A stretch of 30,185 nucleotides of DNA from a virus. Positions 1-9,500 of the stretch are shown here, one piece after another; within the stretch, counting starts at the first letter, position 1; every line of letters starts with the position of its first letter. A program made the translations under genes and the position numbers. The stretch covers positions 1 through 30,185 of the IMG/VR virus record IMGVR_UViG_3300042391_000288; one strand, written 5' to 3'. The notes below the pieces were generated by a model, which saw nothing but the letters and a program-made list of their open reading frames with translations, was not told the DNA's origin and ran no database searches.

Positions 1-1
1 T

Positions 2-1225
2 ATGGGATTTTGTCTGTACAATAACGGTGGCACACCTTTTGCTAAAGATAATTTTGCCTATGACGAGACTACTGGAACGTATACCCGGGGCGATATAACA
101 ATAGATCCTAAACTTGGACAGTTTAAATTTTCACAAGGCACTGACATTGTCAATGCTATCAATCAAGTTATCTTAATGAGCGAATATGGTAGGACAGCCC
201 TAAATCAAATTAGTTCAGATGGTTCAGTTAAATGGTGGCGTGTAGAAACACAACTTTTTTACATACCAACTGATGAAAATATAGCCAAGAGTGGTGTAAA
301 ACCAAAACTGGTAGTATATCGAGTAGTACCTTATGATGTAGATGCTAGTATTTTTCAACCGCCGAACGCTGCCAGACCTGGTACAGAAGAAGCTAAATCA
401 CAAGTTATAAAAGAATATAACTATATCTACACTGGTAAAAATACTGATATTATAGATTGGAATATTGAATTCATGGCTGGCTTTTATACAGCCATGCGAT
501 CAGACGGTGGTCAGAACAGTGGCGACAAAGATCTAGCAGAACAACAAAGCGGAGCTGCTAACGGCGAACCGAATCCGGGCGGCACACCTACAGGCCAAGC
601 GCCTAAACCTGGACAAATTCCAACGGTTGTGTTGAAAGACGGTGTACTAACCAGTACAGCATACAAAGGCGGCGGCGGCCTAGATGATAATGCCAGTATT
701 GCTGCAAGGCAGTTCCACGATGCACTAGTATCAGGCAACGATATGGTAGCGTTAGATTTAACAATTTTAGGAGACCCTTACTATCTTGGCGATAGCGGCA
801 TGGGCAATTACACAGCTACGGCAACTGATAACAAGCACATTAATGCAGACGGTGCAATGAATTATCAAAGTTCTGAAGTTAGAGTTAATGTAAATTTTAG
901 ATCGCCGGCTGACATTAATCATATTACTGGCATGTATGATTTCACTAGCACATCTGTATCACAGTTTAGCGGACTATATAGAGTGCAGACAGTTAATTCG
1001 AGCTTTCAACGAGGCAAGTTCACACAGATTTTAAAAATGTTTAGACTTAAAGGTCAAGAAGTTCAAAGTACCGGAAAACCAGTATTGGCTACTTCAGCTT
1101 CAGAATCAATTATTCCGTCAGATACTCAGACCTTTGATGACGGGTCGAGTATACAAACGTTTGATGACGGATCAACTTTAGTAACAGACTCCGAAGGCAA
1201 TGTTACATCAACACCAGCACCATAA
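2..1225 (+). CDS. Putative baseplate hub protein (gp27-like), probably 5'-partial
   Basis: Probably the central hub that joins the tail tube to the gp5 spike. An ATG sits at base 2, but it touches the window edge and the true start is likely upstream. The visible 407 residues show an N-terminal beta-rich domain (about 1-165), a Gly/Pro-rich linker (about 170-225) and a C-terminal domain (about 235-355). The last contains a 'LDLTILGDPYYL' stretch and a 'FSGLYRV...GKFTQ' ending, a pattern I associate with gp27/gpD-type hub domains of contractile tails. The tail ends in two 9-residue repeats and a short acidic stretch. The stop is 15 bases before the gp5-type gene, matching the usual pairing of hub and spike genes. 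T4 gp27 is 391 residues, a similar size. The family call rests on context and motif memory. It could instead be another inner-baseplate structural protein. Confidence 0.55.
   Translation: MGFCLYNNGGTPFAKDNFAYDETTGTYTRGDITIDPKLGQFKFSQGTDIVNAINQVILMSEYGRTALNQISSDGSVKWWRVETQLFYIPTDENIAKSGVKPKLVVYRVVPYDVDASIFQPPNAARPGTEEAKSQVIKEYNYIYTGKNTDIIDWNIEFMAGFYTAMRSDGGQNSGDKDLAEQQSGAANGEPNPGGTPTGQAPKPGQIPTVVLKDGVLTSTAYKGGGGLDDNASIAARQFHDALVSGNDMVALDLTILGDPYYLGDSGMGNYTATATDNKHINADGAMNYQSSEVRVNVNFRSPADINHITGMYDFTSTSVSQFSGLYRVQTVNSSFQRGKFTQILKMFRLKGQEVQSTGKPVLATSASESIIPSDTQTFDDGSSIQTFDDGSTLVTDSEGNVTSTPAP
1127..1180 (+). repeat. Two tandem 27-base in-frame repeats near the hub gene 3' end
   Basis: Two adjacent copies encode QTFDDGSSI and QTFDDGSTL. 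The copies differ at several bases but keep the frame. They lie in the probably flexible C-terminal tail of the hub-like protein, just before its stop, and resemble a small slippage-type duplication. Confidence 0.8.
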
Positions 1226-1240
1226 AAGAGATTATTAATC

Positions 1241-2605
1241 ATGGCAGAAGAAACAAGAGTAGCAACGGGTTCTGAAAAATCAAGTCCAGGCCCGTTCTTG
1301 GCAAAAATTGTTAGTCACTTAGATCCTACATATATGGGAACACTAGAAGTACAATTACTTCATGAAGTGGGCAACGACGATGATGAAGGTCAACTACATC
1401 AGGTAAAATATCTTAGTCCGTTTGCTGGACAAACTAGTGTTGATTTTGTTGGAGAAGAGCCCGACGACTATGACAACACTCAGAAAAGTTATGGCATGTG
1501 GATGATCCCACCTGATGTTGGCAATGTTGTAATGGTAATTTTTGTAGACGGTGATCCACGTAAGGGCTATTGGATAGGTTGTGTGCCTGACTTATCGATG
1601 AATTTTCAAGTTCCGGGACATGCCGCTACATCATTTCATGTAGACGGTATAGAAGAACGAGTACCAGTAGCTGAATATAATAAAATAGCACAAGCATCAA
1701 CTGTTGATCCTACACAAATTAAAAAACCTGCAAGCCCCCTACAAGACATATTAGAAGAACAGGGATTGTTAAAGGACGATACTCGAGGCATTACAACTAG
1801 CAGTGCTAGACGAGAAGTTCCCAGCGCTGTATTTGGAATTTCAACCCCCGGACCAATTGATAAACAACCAGGTGCAAAAAAGGGACGATTTGGAAAATCT
1901 GAACATAGAGTTGCGTCTGGGTTTGTCAGTAGACTAGGCGGAAGTAGTTTTGTAATGGATGACGGTGACGACAAGTTTGTCCGTAAGACTCCGGCAAGCG
2001 AAGGCCCACCGGAATATGCTGCCGTTGAACAAGGTGAAACTGATGGCGATCCGACTATTCCCCATAACGAATTAATTAGAATTCGAACTAGAACAGGTCA
2101 TCAAATTTTATTACATAACAGTGAAGACTTAATCTACATCGGAAACGCCAAAGGAACTACTTGGATTGAATTAACTAGTAACGGTAAGATTGATATCTAC
2201 GCAGAAGACAGCATCAGTATGCATACAAAAGGCGATTTTAACGTAACAGCTGATAAAAACATTAACTTAACATCAACCGGCGGCGCCATTAATTTAAAAG
2301 CATCTGGCAATGTAAACACAACTCCTGGCGGCAACTATAACGTTAAGCCTGGCGGCAGCGCAAACATTAACCCAGGCGGCAATTGTAACGTATTGGCTGC
2401 TAATACTAGTATTGATGGCGGTGAAATTCACCTTAACTCTGGCAAAGCTTCTGGCGCACAAGCTGCAATAGCAGCACCTCGTGTTCCAGAACACGAACCG
2501 TGGGACGGGCATGAAAACTTACACAATACTGAGCTGAAATACTCGACAACAACTGATACGTTTGCAAAAATTAAACCGCCCGCTCAAGACGAACAAGAAG
2601 GTTAA
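1241..2605 (+). CDS. 5: Baseplate hub spike protein gp5 (OB-fold plus beta-helix, no lysozyme)
   Basis: Cell-puncturing spike at the centre of the baseplate. Residues about 15-130 look like the gp5/VgrG OB-fold: 'FLAKIVSHLDPTYMGTLEV', then 'MWMIPPDVGNVVMVIF' and 'GYWIGCVPD'. A linker region carries 'GISTPGP' and 'FVMDDGDD' (about 200-245). The C-terminal part begins at 'RTRTGHQILLHNSED' (about 282) and runs into short repeats of the N-x-N/G-G type (about 335-405) that should form the trimeric beta-helix. T4 gp5 is 575 residues with a lysozyme domain between the OB-fold and the beta-helix. No lysozyme-like stretch is present here, and the protein is 454 residues. The start is an ATG 15 bases after the hub stop, with a weak AAGAGA ribosome site. 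The order hub, spike, gp25 and gp6 supports the call. Confidence 0.88.
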   Translation: MAEETRVATGSEKSSPGPFLAKIVSHLDPTYMGTLEVQLLHEVGNDDDEGQLHQVKYLSPFAGQTSVDFVGEEPDDYDNTQKSYGMWMIPPDVGNVVMVIFVDGDPRKGYWIGCVPDLSMNFQVPGHAATSFHVDGIEERVPVAEYNKIAQASTVDPTQIKKPASPLQDILEEQGLLKDDTRGITTSSARREVPSAVFGISTPGPIDKQPGAKKGRFGKSEHRVASGFVSRLGGSSFVMDDGDDKFVRKTPASEGPPEYAAVEQGETDGDPTIPHNELIRIRTRTGHQILLHNSEDLIYIGNAKGTTWIELTSNGKIDIYAEDSISMHTKGDFNVTADKNINLTSTGGAINLKASGNVNTTPGGNYNVKPGGSANINPGGNCNVLAANTSIDGGEIHLNSGKASGAQAAIAAPRVPEHEPWDGHENLHNTELKYSTTTDTFAKIKPPAQDEQEG

Positions 2606-2613
2606 ATACTAAT

Positions 2614-3060
2614 ATGACAGCTAATAACCGCTTATTTGACAAGGTAGTACTTAAAGGACCTGCTAAAAACAGTACATCAGCACCTGGTTCTAAAACTTAT
2701 AAAGGTTTTAGCACAGTCAGCGGTGACAGTAAAAGCTATAGCCTCTACGATCTAGCACTTATAAAACAAGATATTATCAATCACTTCCATATCCGTCAAG
2801 GTGAAAGATTAGAAAATCCTACATTTGGTACTATTATATGGGACTTATTATTTGAACCATTAACTGAAGATGTTAAGCAAATGATAACAAAAAATATTGA
2901 AGACATTATCAACTACGATCCCCGAGTCAGTGCAGATCAAATCATAGTAACAGCCTACGAAAGCGGGATTCAGATAGAATGTAAGCTAACATATCAGCCT
3001 TATAACATCCAAGAAGCAATACAATTTAGGTTTGATCAAGCTAACGGATTATTGAATTAA
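2614..3060 (+). CDS. 25: Baseplate wedge protein gp25
   Basis: A 148-residue member of the GPW/gp25 family, the wedge component that joins gp6 and gp53 near the sheath-initiation site. The family signature is visible at about residues 58-80: 'RQGERLENPTFGTIIWDLLF', with the Gly-Glu-Arg...Pro-x-Phe-Gly pattern. It is followed by a helix ending in 'IEDIINYDPRV' and a beta hairpin. T4 gp25 is 132 residues. The extra length is a roughly 45-residue N-terminal extension rich in Ser, Thr and Lys. The ATG is 8 bases after the gp5 stop. A purine-rich GAAGG lies about 11 bases upstream, inside the end of gene 5, so translation is probably coupled. Confidence 0.9.
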   Translation: MTANNRLFDKVVLKGPAKNSTSAPGSKTYKGFSTVSGDSKSYSLYDLALIKQDIINHFHIRQGERLENPTFGTIIWDLLFEPLTEDVKQMITKNIEDIINYDPRVSADQIIVTAYESGIQIECKLTYQPYNIQEAIQFRFDQANGLLN

Positions 3061-3084
3061 TTAAGTGCCCACATAATAAAATCC

Positions 3085-3092
3085 GATAAATA
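3085..3092 (+). promoter_or_regulatory. Candidate T4-type late promoter GATAAATA before gene 6
   Basis: GATAAATA lies in the 53-base gap between gene 25 and gene 6. It matches 7 of 8 positions of the T4 late consensus TATAAATA and fits the NATAAATA form reported for marine T4-like phages. Initiation a few bases downstream would leave a leader of about 15 bases containing GGGAAG as the gene 6 ribosome site. A TATAAT at 3097-3102 is also present, without a recognisable -35 box. Confidence 0.5.
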
Positions 3093-3113
3093 TCTGTATA
3101 ATGGGAAGCAGAT

Positions 3114-6100
3114 ATGTCAGCAACCGATAGACAAAATAGATTACTAGTAGCAGAAGACTGGAAACGAATATACCAGAGTTTCCGTAATGCGGACTTTCAA
3201 AGTTACGACTTTGAAAATTTACGCCGTGTTATGATTGGGTATATCAGGGAAAATTACCCTGAAGACTTCAACGACTACATTGAAAGCAGCGAATACCTAG
3301 CTCTTATAGACCTTATTGCGTTTTTAGGTCAAAGTATTGCGTTCCGTGTTGATCTAAATGCTCGTGAAAACTTTTTAGAGCTAGCAGAACGTCGAGAATC
3401 TGTATTACGATTAGCTCGCCTACTAAGTTACAGATCTAAACGCAATATTTCAGCATCGGGAATGTTAAAGTTTACCACTGTAAGCACCACTCAAAATGTT
3501 TACGATAGCAACGGTCGCAATTTATCAGGGCAAGTAGTTGCATGGAATGATCCTGCTAATGCCAACTGGTATGATCAATTTATTAAAGTTATAAATGCAG
3601 CATTGCCTGCTACACGACAAATAGGCAATCCGGACCGCAGCGGCACAGTGTTTGGAATTCCAACTTCTCAGTATAGATTTCAAAGTGCCAACACTACAGT
3701 TCCTGTATACGAATTTACCAAGGGTGTTGATGGTAGGTCTATGAATTTTGAAGTTGTTTCGACAACATTTACTGATGGTGCAGATATATCAGAAGAACCG
3801 CCTTCAATTGGAAACCGCCTGGCTTTTTTATACAAAGACGACGGAAAAGGAAACGGATCAAGTAATACAGGATTCTTTTTACGATTTACACAAGGCACCT
3901 TAAGTCAAGGCTCGTTTACACTGTCACAACCAGCTACAGATGAATCTGTAGACATCGATGCGGTTAACATCAACAACAGTGATGTATGGTTATACCGTTT
4001 AGATAATAATGGATCAGAAAGCGAATATTGGGCACAAGTACCTAGCTTTGAAGGCAACAACATTATCTATAATAGCCTTAATAAAAGTATTAGAAATATC
4101 TACGGTGTAGTTACTAGGGCCAACGATCGAGTTAGCCTAGTGTTTAGCGACGGTGTGTTCGGCAATTTACCCCAAGGTACTTTTAGAACCTACTATCGAA
4201 CAGGTAATGGATTGAGTTATACAATTAATCCTAAAGACGTTAAGAATGTATCAATCAGCATACCGTATTTTAGCAATATAGGACAAGTAGAAACGCTGAC
4301 ACTTTCGTTGGGACTTCAGTCGTCTGTATCTAACTCATCACCGACTGAGTCAAACGACAGTATTAAAGCCAATGCACCGGCTACTTATTATACACAAAAT
4401 CGTATGATAACTGGTGAAGATTATAATATCAGTCCGTTAAGTGTTAATCAACAGATAGTCAAAGTCAAGGCAGTTAATCGAAGTTCAAGCGGCATTAGTC
4501 GATACTTCGATCTAGTTGATCCGACTGGCAAGTATAGCAAAACAAATTTATTTGCTGATGACGGTGTGTTGTATAAACAGACGTACACTAGCTTTTTTAG
4601 ATTTAAGTATAATACTAGAACTGATATTGAAGCAATCATTTATAACGAATTGTCAGAAGTATTGCGTTCTTCTAATTTAAAGAATTTTTATTACAGCAGC
4701 TTTGATCGAGTACCTGCATCACTCTTAGGGATAATTTGGAAAAACGTCACTACTGATACTAATCAAAGTACGGGATTTATTGAAGATATTATAACTAGTA
4801 CAGCACAGCGGGTTGGTACTTATACTAGCACACTCTTAAGATTTTTTACAGTAGGATCATTGGTTAAGTTTAAATCGCCTACTGGATATTATTTTGATAG
4901 ATCGAATAATAACAAATTAATTTTATCATCTGCCAATGTGCAAAATTTAACAGATACAATATGGGCCAAAGTTGTAACAGTAGCTGGTGACGGCACTAAC
5001 AACGGTATTGGAACACTGTCCACTGGATCTGGTACAATTATTTTAAACGAGATAATTCCTACACTGGCAACAATTGATGAAATTATTCCAGCATGGCGAG
5101 TGTCGTTAGAACCCGGTACGATATCTTCTATGGTAGATTTAGTATTTTCCAACAAACAATTTGGTCTACGCTACGATACTGAAACACGGACTTGGAAAAT
5201 TATTTTAGAAACTAACTTGAACACTACTGATAATTTTAGTTTAGGCCGTCAAGGCGACACTAGTAATCAAAAGGTAGACTCTAGTTGGTTACTATTGTTT
5301 ACAACTGATACAGAAAATTATACAGTCACTTCGAGATTAAGTCGTTATATTTTTGAAAGCAAGCAGCAAGTGAGATTTTTCTTTGATGCGAGTGATAAAA
5401 TTTACGACACTAGAACAAATACTGTAGTAAAGGATGTAATTAAGGTATTAAGTATTAATACTCAACCATCCACTACGGCATCGTTTACCTACGACAGAGA
5501 TTGGGAAATTACCGAAGAATTCGTTGGCCTTGATGGATATGTTGACACTAAGAAAATTCAAATAACATTCAACGATAGCGACGACGACGGTGTAGTAGAT
5601 GATCCTACCCTATTTGAAACTATTGTTGACCCTGTTAACAATGCTATTCCCTTGGCCAACCGATATGTTGTGTTAGAAAGATATATTATCGAGCAAGGTC
5701 AAGAAGACTATAGATATGTACCTAATACAAATAACTTAGTTAAGGTAATGTTAAGTCAGCCAACTAATACAGCAGGCGAAATAACAGGGCAATATTTTTA
5801 TTTTATAGATACTGATACTGTTGTTAAATTAAACCTTGCTGGCGAGTTCATACCTACATTAGATTATAGAGTGTATGCAGGAAGAGATAATCTTAAATTT
5901 CAATACATTCATAACGCAGATTATGAATCAAGAATTGATCCAGGACTAACGAATTTAATTGACATCTTTGTGTTAACTAAACAGTACGACATTAATTACA
6001 GACAGTGGCTTTCTAATTCGATAACCACAGAGCCGTTGCCACTTAGCAGCGATGCTCTATATAACTTACTATCGCCGGAATTGAATAAGATCAAATCTAT

Positions 6101-6563
6101 AAGCGATGAAATTATATACCACCCAGTAAAATATAAAGTATTATTTGGTAGCAAGGCTAGTCCTAATGTGCAGGCAACTTTTAAAGTAGTTAAAAATTCC
6201 GAAGTTGTTATAAGCGACAACGATATTAAAACAAGAACACTAGTTGCAATATCAGAATTTTTTGCTTTAGAAAATTGGGACTTTGGTGATAATTTTTACT
6301 TTAGTGAATTATCTGCCTACGTAATGAATAAGCTAAGTCCTAACATTGTTAACTTTGTTATAGTTCCAAAGAATTCGGGATTGAGCTTCGGTAGTCTTTA
6401 CGAAATTAGATCAGAGAAAGATCAAATTTTTATTAATAGTGCAACTATGGATGATATTGAAATTATCTCCACAATAACAGCGAGTCAAATTAAAAGCGCA
6501 ATGATTTTACAAGATCAAACAGCAGTCAGTCAACAGGCTATAACAAGTTCTGGGAGTAATTAA
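3114..6563 (+). CDS. 6: Baseplate wedge protein gp6, enlarged form
   Basis: gp6 dimers form the inner ring of the baseplate and connect neighbouring wedges. The N-terminus, with 'IYQSFRNADFQSYDFENLR', 'YPEDFNDYIESSEYLALIDL' and 'ARENFLELAERRESVLRLAR', is typical of gp6 in T4-like phages. A baseplate-J-like segment follows: 'FSDGVFGNLPQGTFRTYYRT' (about 346-365) and 'MITGEDYN' (about 431-438). The C-terminus (about 955-1125) is also conserved in style, with 'NFYFSELSAYVMNKLSPNIV'. At 1149 residues it is about 1.7 times T4 gp6 (660). The extra material lies mainly between about residues 550 and 930, where a calcium-loop-like DSDDDGVVDD occurs near residue 820. The start ATG follows GGGAAG by 5 bases. 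The stop overlaps the next start as TAATG. Confidence 0.9.
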   Translation: MSATDRQNRLLVAEDWKRIYQSFRNADFQSYDFENLRRVMIGYIRENYPEDFNDYIESSEYLALIDLIAFLGQSIAFRVDLNARENFLELAERRESVLRLARLLSYRSKRNISASGMLKFTTVSTTQNVYDSNGRNLSGQVVAWNDPANANWYDQFIKVINAALPATRQIGNPDRSGTVFGIPTSQYRFQSANTTVPVYEFTKGVDGRSMNFEVVSTTFTDGADISEEPPSIGNRLAFLYKDDGKGNGSSNTGFFLRFTQGTLSQGSFTLSQPATDESVDIDAVNINNSDVWLYRLDNNGSESEYWAQVPSFEGNNIIYNSLNKSIRNIYGVVTRANDRVSLVFSDGVFGNLPQGTFRTYYRTGNGLSYTINPKDVKNVSISIPYFSNIGQVETLTLSLGLQSSVSNSSPTESNDSIKANAPATYYTQNRMITGEDYNISPLSVNQQIVKVKAVNRSSSGISRYFDLVDPTGKYSKTNLFADDGVLYKQTYTSFFRFKYNTRTDIEAIIYNELSEVLRSSNLKNFYYSSFDRVPASLLGIIWKNVTTDTNQSTGFIEDIITSTAQRVGTYTSTLLRFFTVGSLVKFKSPTGYYFDRSNNNKLILSSANVQNLTDTIWAKVVTVAGDGTNNGIGTLSTGSGTIILNEIIPTLATIDEIIPAWRVSLEPGTISSMVDLVFSNKQFGLRYDTETRTWKIILETNLNTTDNFSLGRQGDTSNQKVDSSWLLLFTTDTENYTVTSRLSRYIFESKQQVRFFFDASDKIYDTRTNTVVKDVIKVLSINTQPSTTASFTYDRDWEITEEFVGLDGYVDTKKIQITFNDSDDDGVVDDPTLFETIVDPVNNAIPLANRYVVLERYIIEQGQEDYRYVPNTNNLVKVMLSQPTNTAGEITGQYFYFIDTDTVVKLNLAGEFIPTLDYRVYAGRDNLKFQYIHNADYESRIDPGLTNLIDIFVLTKQYDINYRQWLSNSITTEPLPLSSDALYNLLSPELNKIKSISDEIIYHPVKYKVLFGSKASPNVQATFKVVKNSEVVISDNDIKTRTLVAISEFFALENWDFGDNFYFSELSAYVMNKLSPNIVNFVIVPKNSGLSFGSLYEIRSEKDQIFINSATMDDIEIISTITASQIKSAMILQDQTAVSQQAITSSGSN

Positions 6564-9500
6564 TGGCATACAGTAAAAATCAGAACGAACCTAAAGTTCC
6601 AATTTCTAATGTTGAAAAAAGAACGACTTCAGATTTACTACCAAGATTTTATAGAACAAATGGTAATAAAAAGTTTTTACAAGCTACCTTAGACCAACTA
6701 ACTCAGCCCGGCACAGTTAAAAAATTAAATGGCTATATTGGTAGAGCATCTGCCAAAGCGGCAACTAGCAATGACATATTTTTACAAGCGCCGGATAAAA
6801 CACGACAAGATTATCAACTTGAGCCGGCTGCAATTATTAAAGATTATCTTGGAAACACAACATTTTTTAAAGATTATATAGATCATATTAATCACATTGA
6901 AGTGTTTGATGGTAATATTAAAAATCACAGTAGACTAAACAAAGAAGAATTCTATAGTTGGAATCCGCATATCTGTTGGGATAAATTTGTTAACTATCAA
7001 CAGTATTACTGGTTACCATTCGGTCCAACTCCGATCGAAGTATTAGGTAATCAGCTAGCAATTCAAAGTACGTACACCGTTCGAAGTGTTGATGAAGTTG
7101 ATAATATTGCATACTTGTTTACACCAAATGGTCTTACGCGAAACCCTACACTAAGATTATTCAGGGGGCAAACATATACATTTGATATCGATGCGCCTGG
7201 CCACCCTTTCAGTATTAAAACACAGCGAGTATCTGGAAATCTAGAACGATATACACAGGGTGTAGAAGGGTATGCTGTTGAAAAAGGTACAATTACATTT
7301 ACTATTCCGTTGACCAGCCCGGATGTATTATTTTATGTTAGTGAAAATGCTGTTGACACCGGTGGCGTATTTCAGATTTTAGATATTGACGAAAACACTT
7401 CGATAGACTTGGGAACAGATTTTCTAGGTAAAAAGACTTATACTGTTCCTAATGGAACAGCCAAGGGCTTGTCAATCAGTAATGGCATGAAGTTAAGTTT
7501 TGGGGGCAATGTTACTCCTGAAAAGTACGGCAACGGCTTCTGGTACGTTGAAGGTGTGGGCACAGAAATTCAATTAGTCAACGAACAGGAACTACAAGTT
7601 AGGACATCATTTAGCGTGGAGTCTCAAATCTTGTTTGATAACGCACCGTTTGATCAATTGCCGTTTGGTGATGCGAGTGTCTTGCCAGGAACTAAAGATT
7701 ACATAACTATCAACCGTTCAAGTGTGGATCAAAATCCATGGTCGAGATATAATAGATGGTTCCACCAAGATGTTGTACGAGCAGCATCGATCGCCAATGG
7801 GCAAGAACCCGACCTTGACCAGACATTAAGAGCTACTCGACCTATTATTGAATTTAACGCTAGTATTAAATTACACAACTTTGGAGTTAAATCTAAAAAG
7901 GCTGTAGATGTTATTGATAATTTTACAACTGATGTCTTTAGTACTATTGAAGGTACTTTAGGATATAATATTGATGGCATTGATCTAGCAGAAGGCATGC
8001 GGGTATTGTTTGTAGCAGATACTGACAGCATGGTACGGAATAAAATCTTTAAAGTTAACTTTATTAATGTATTGCCTGACAGTCGACAACTATCGTTCGA
8101 TGCTGCTACGGCAGTGGATATTGAGAACGACTATATTACGTTTACTACAGAACACGGATTAAATTCTAAAAATCAAGTAACATATCTTGCTGAAGGTAAT
8201 GCACCAGTATCGGGACTAGTTAATCGTCAAGTTTATTATGTAAAAGCAATTGATACATTTACTATTGAACTTTACAATAACCCTACGCTGACAACAAAAG
8301 TAGATATTTTTGCTCCTAGTTTAGATATACACAAATTTGAGTTATTTCCGGGATATCGCAGACAAATTACACTAATTGAAGAAGACGATAGCAATCCTCA
8401 GTTATACGAAACTGTAACAGTAAATTACGGGCAGCAGGAACTAATTACTTCAAGTATTACAGGAAATCAAGGACAGACTTATTGGTACAACGGAACTACT
8501 TGGAAATTAGGACAAGTAAAAAATTCAGTAAATCAACCACCTCTATTTGATATATTTGATATCAACGGTAACAGTTATTCAGATAACTCGGTATACGACG
8601 GTTCTACGTTTGCAGGTACGAAAATCTTTAGTTATAAAGTAGGAAGTGGCAGTAATGACTCTGAGCTGGGATTTTCTTTAACTTATCAAAACATTAATAA
8701 TATCGGTGATATCGTTTTTGAATTTAATTTATTAAAAGATACATTTGCCTATAAAAACGTTACTGATATTTTGTATAAAAATACAGATGTCGGATACGTT
8801 AAAATCACACGAGAGCTAGATCGTTATAGTTTTGAAAATGCATGGAAAACTAGTTTAATTGAAAATAGTCAGCCTGTTGTTAGAATTTTCAAAGAAAGCG
8901 GACTAATTAATAATTTTCCTATTGATGTATACGACGACTTAACAGCACTAGATGATTTAGAAGTTAGAGTTTATGTTAACGGTAAACGGATCGCCAAGGA
9001 TGCATACACAATTGAAACAGGCATTGTTAGAAAACATGTAGTCTTGAATACTGAAGTTGCACTAACTGATATCGTTACGTTACGATGTTTTTCAGCACAG
9101 TCGAAGAATGACATAGGCTACTACGAGTTGCCATTAAGTCTACAAAATAACCCACTGAATAATAATATCGAACAGTTTACATTAGGTGAAGTTATAGACC
9201 ATGTGGACAGTATCATTGACAACATTTCTGTATTCCAGGGAGTGTATCCAGGCGACGGAAATTTAAGAGATATTGGAAATCTTTCAGCATACGGTACACG
9301 ATTCGTTCAGCATAGTGGTCCTATGAACAATAGTTTATATCACTTAGGGTCTACAAACGCAAACGTTATCAAAGCATTAGATCAAGCTAGAATCGACTAC
9401 GGCAAATTTAAAAGAGCATTTATAATTGCTGCCACAGAAAGTGGAATTGATACTGACCCACGACAGCACGTTGATTTTATACTACAACGTGTTAACGGAG

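Noticed and set aside
1636-1974. Open frame of 112 codons on the minus strand
   Set aside because: It is antisense within the gp5 gene, which has clear family motifs on the + strand.
3097-3102. TATAAT as a host-type -10 promoter box before gene 6
   Set aside because: No -35 element is visible at the right distance, and the adjacent GATAAATA is a better fit for a late structural gene. It is left only as a remark.
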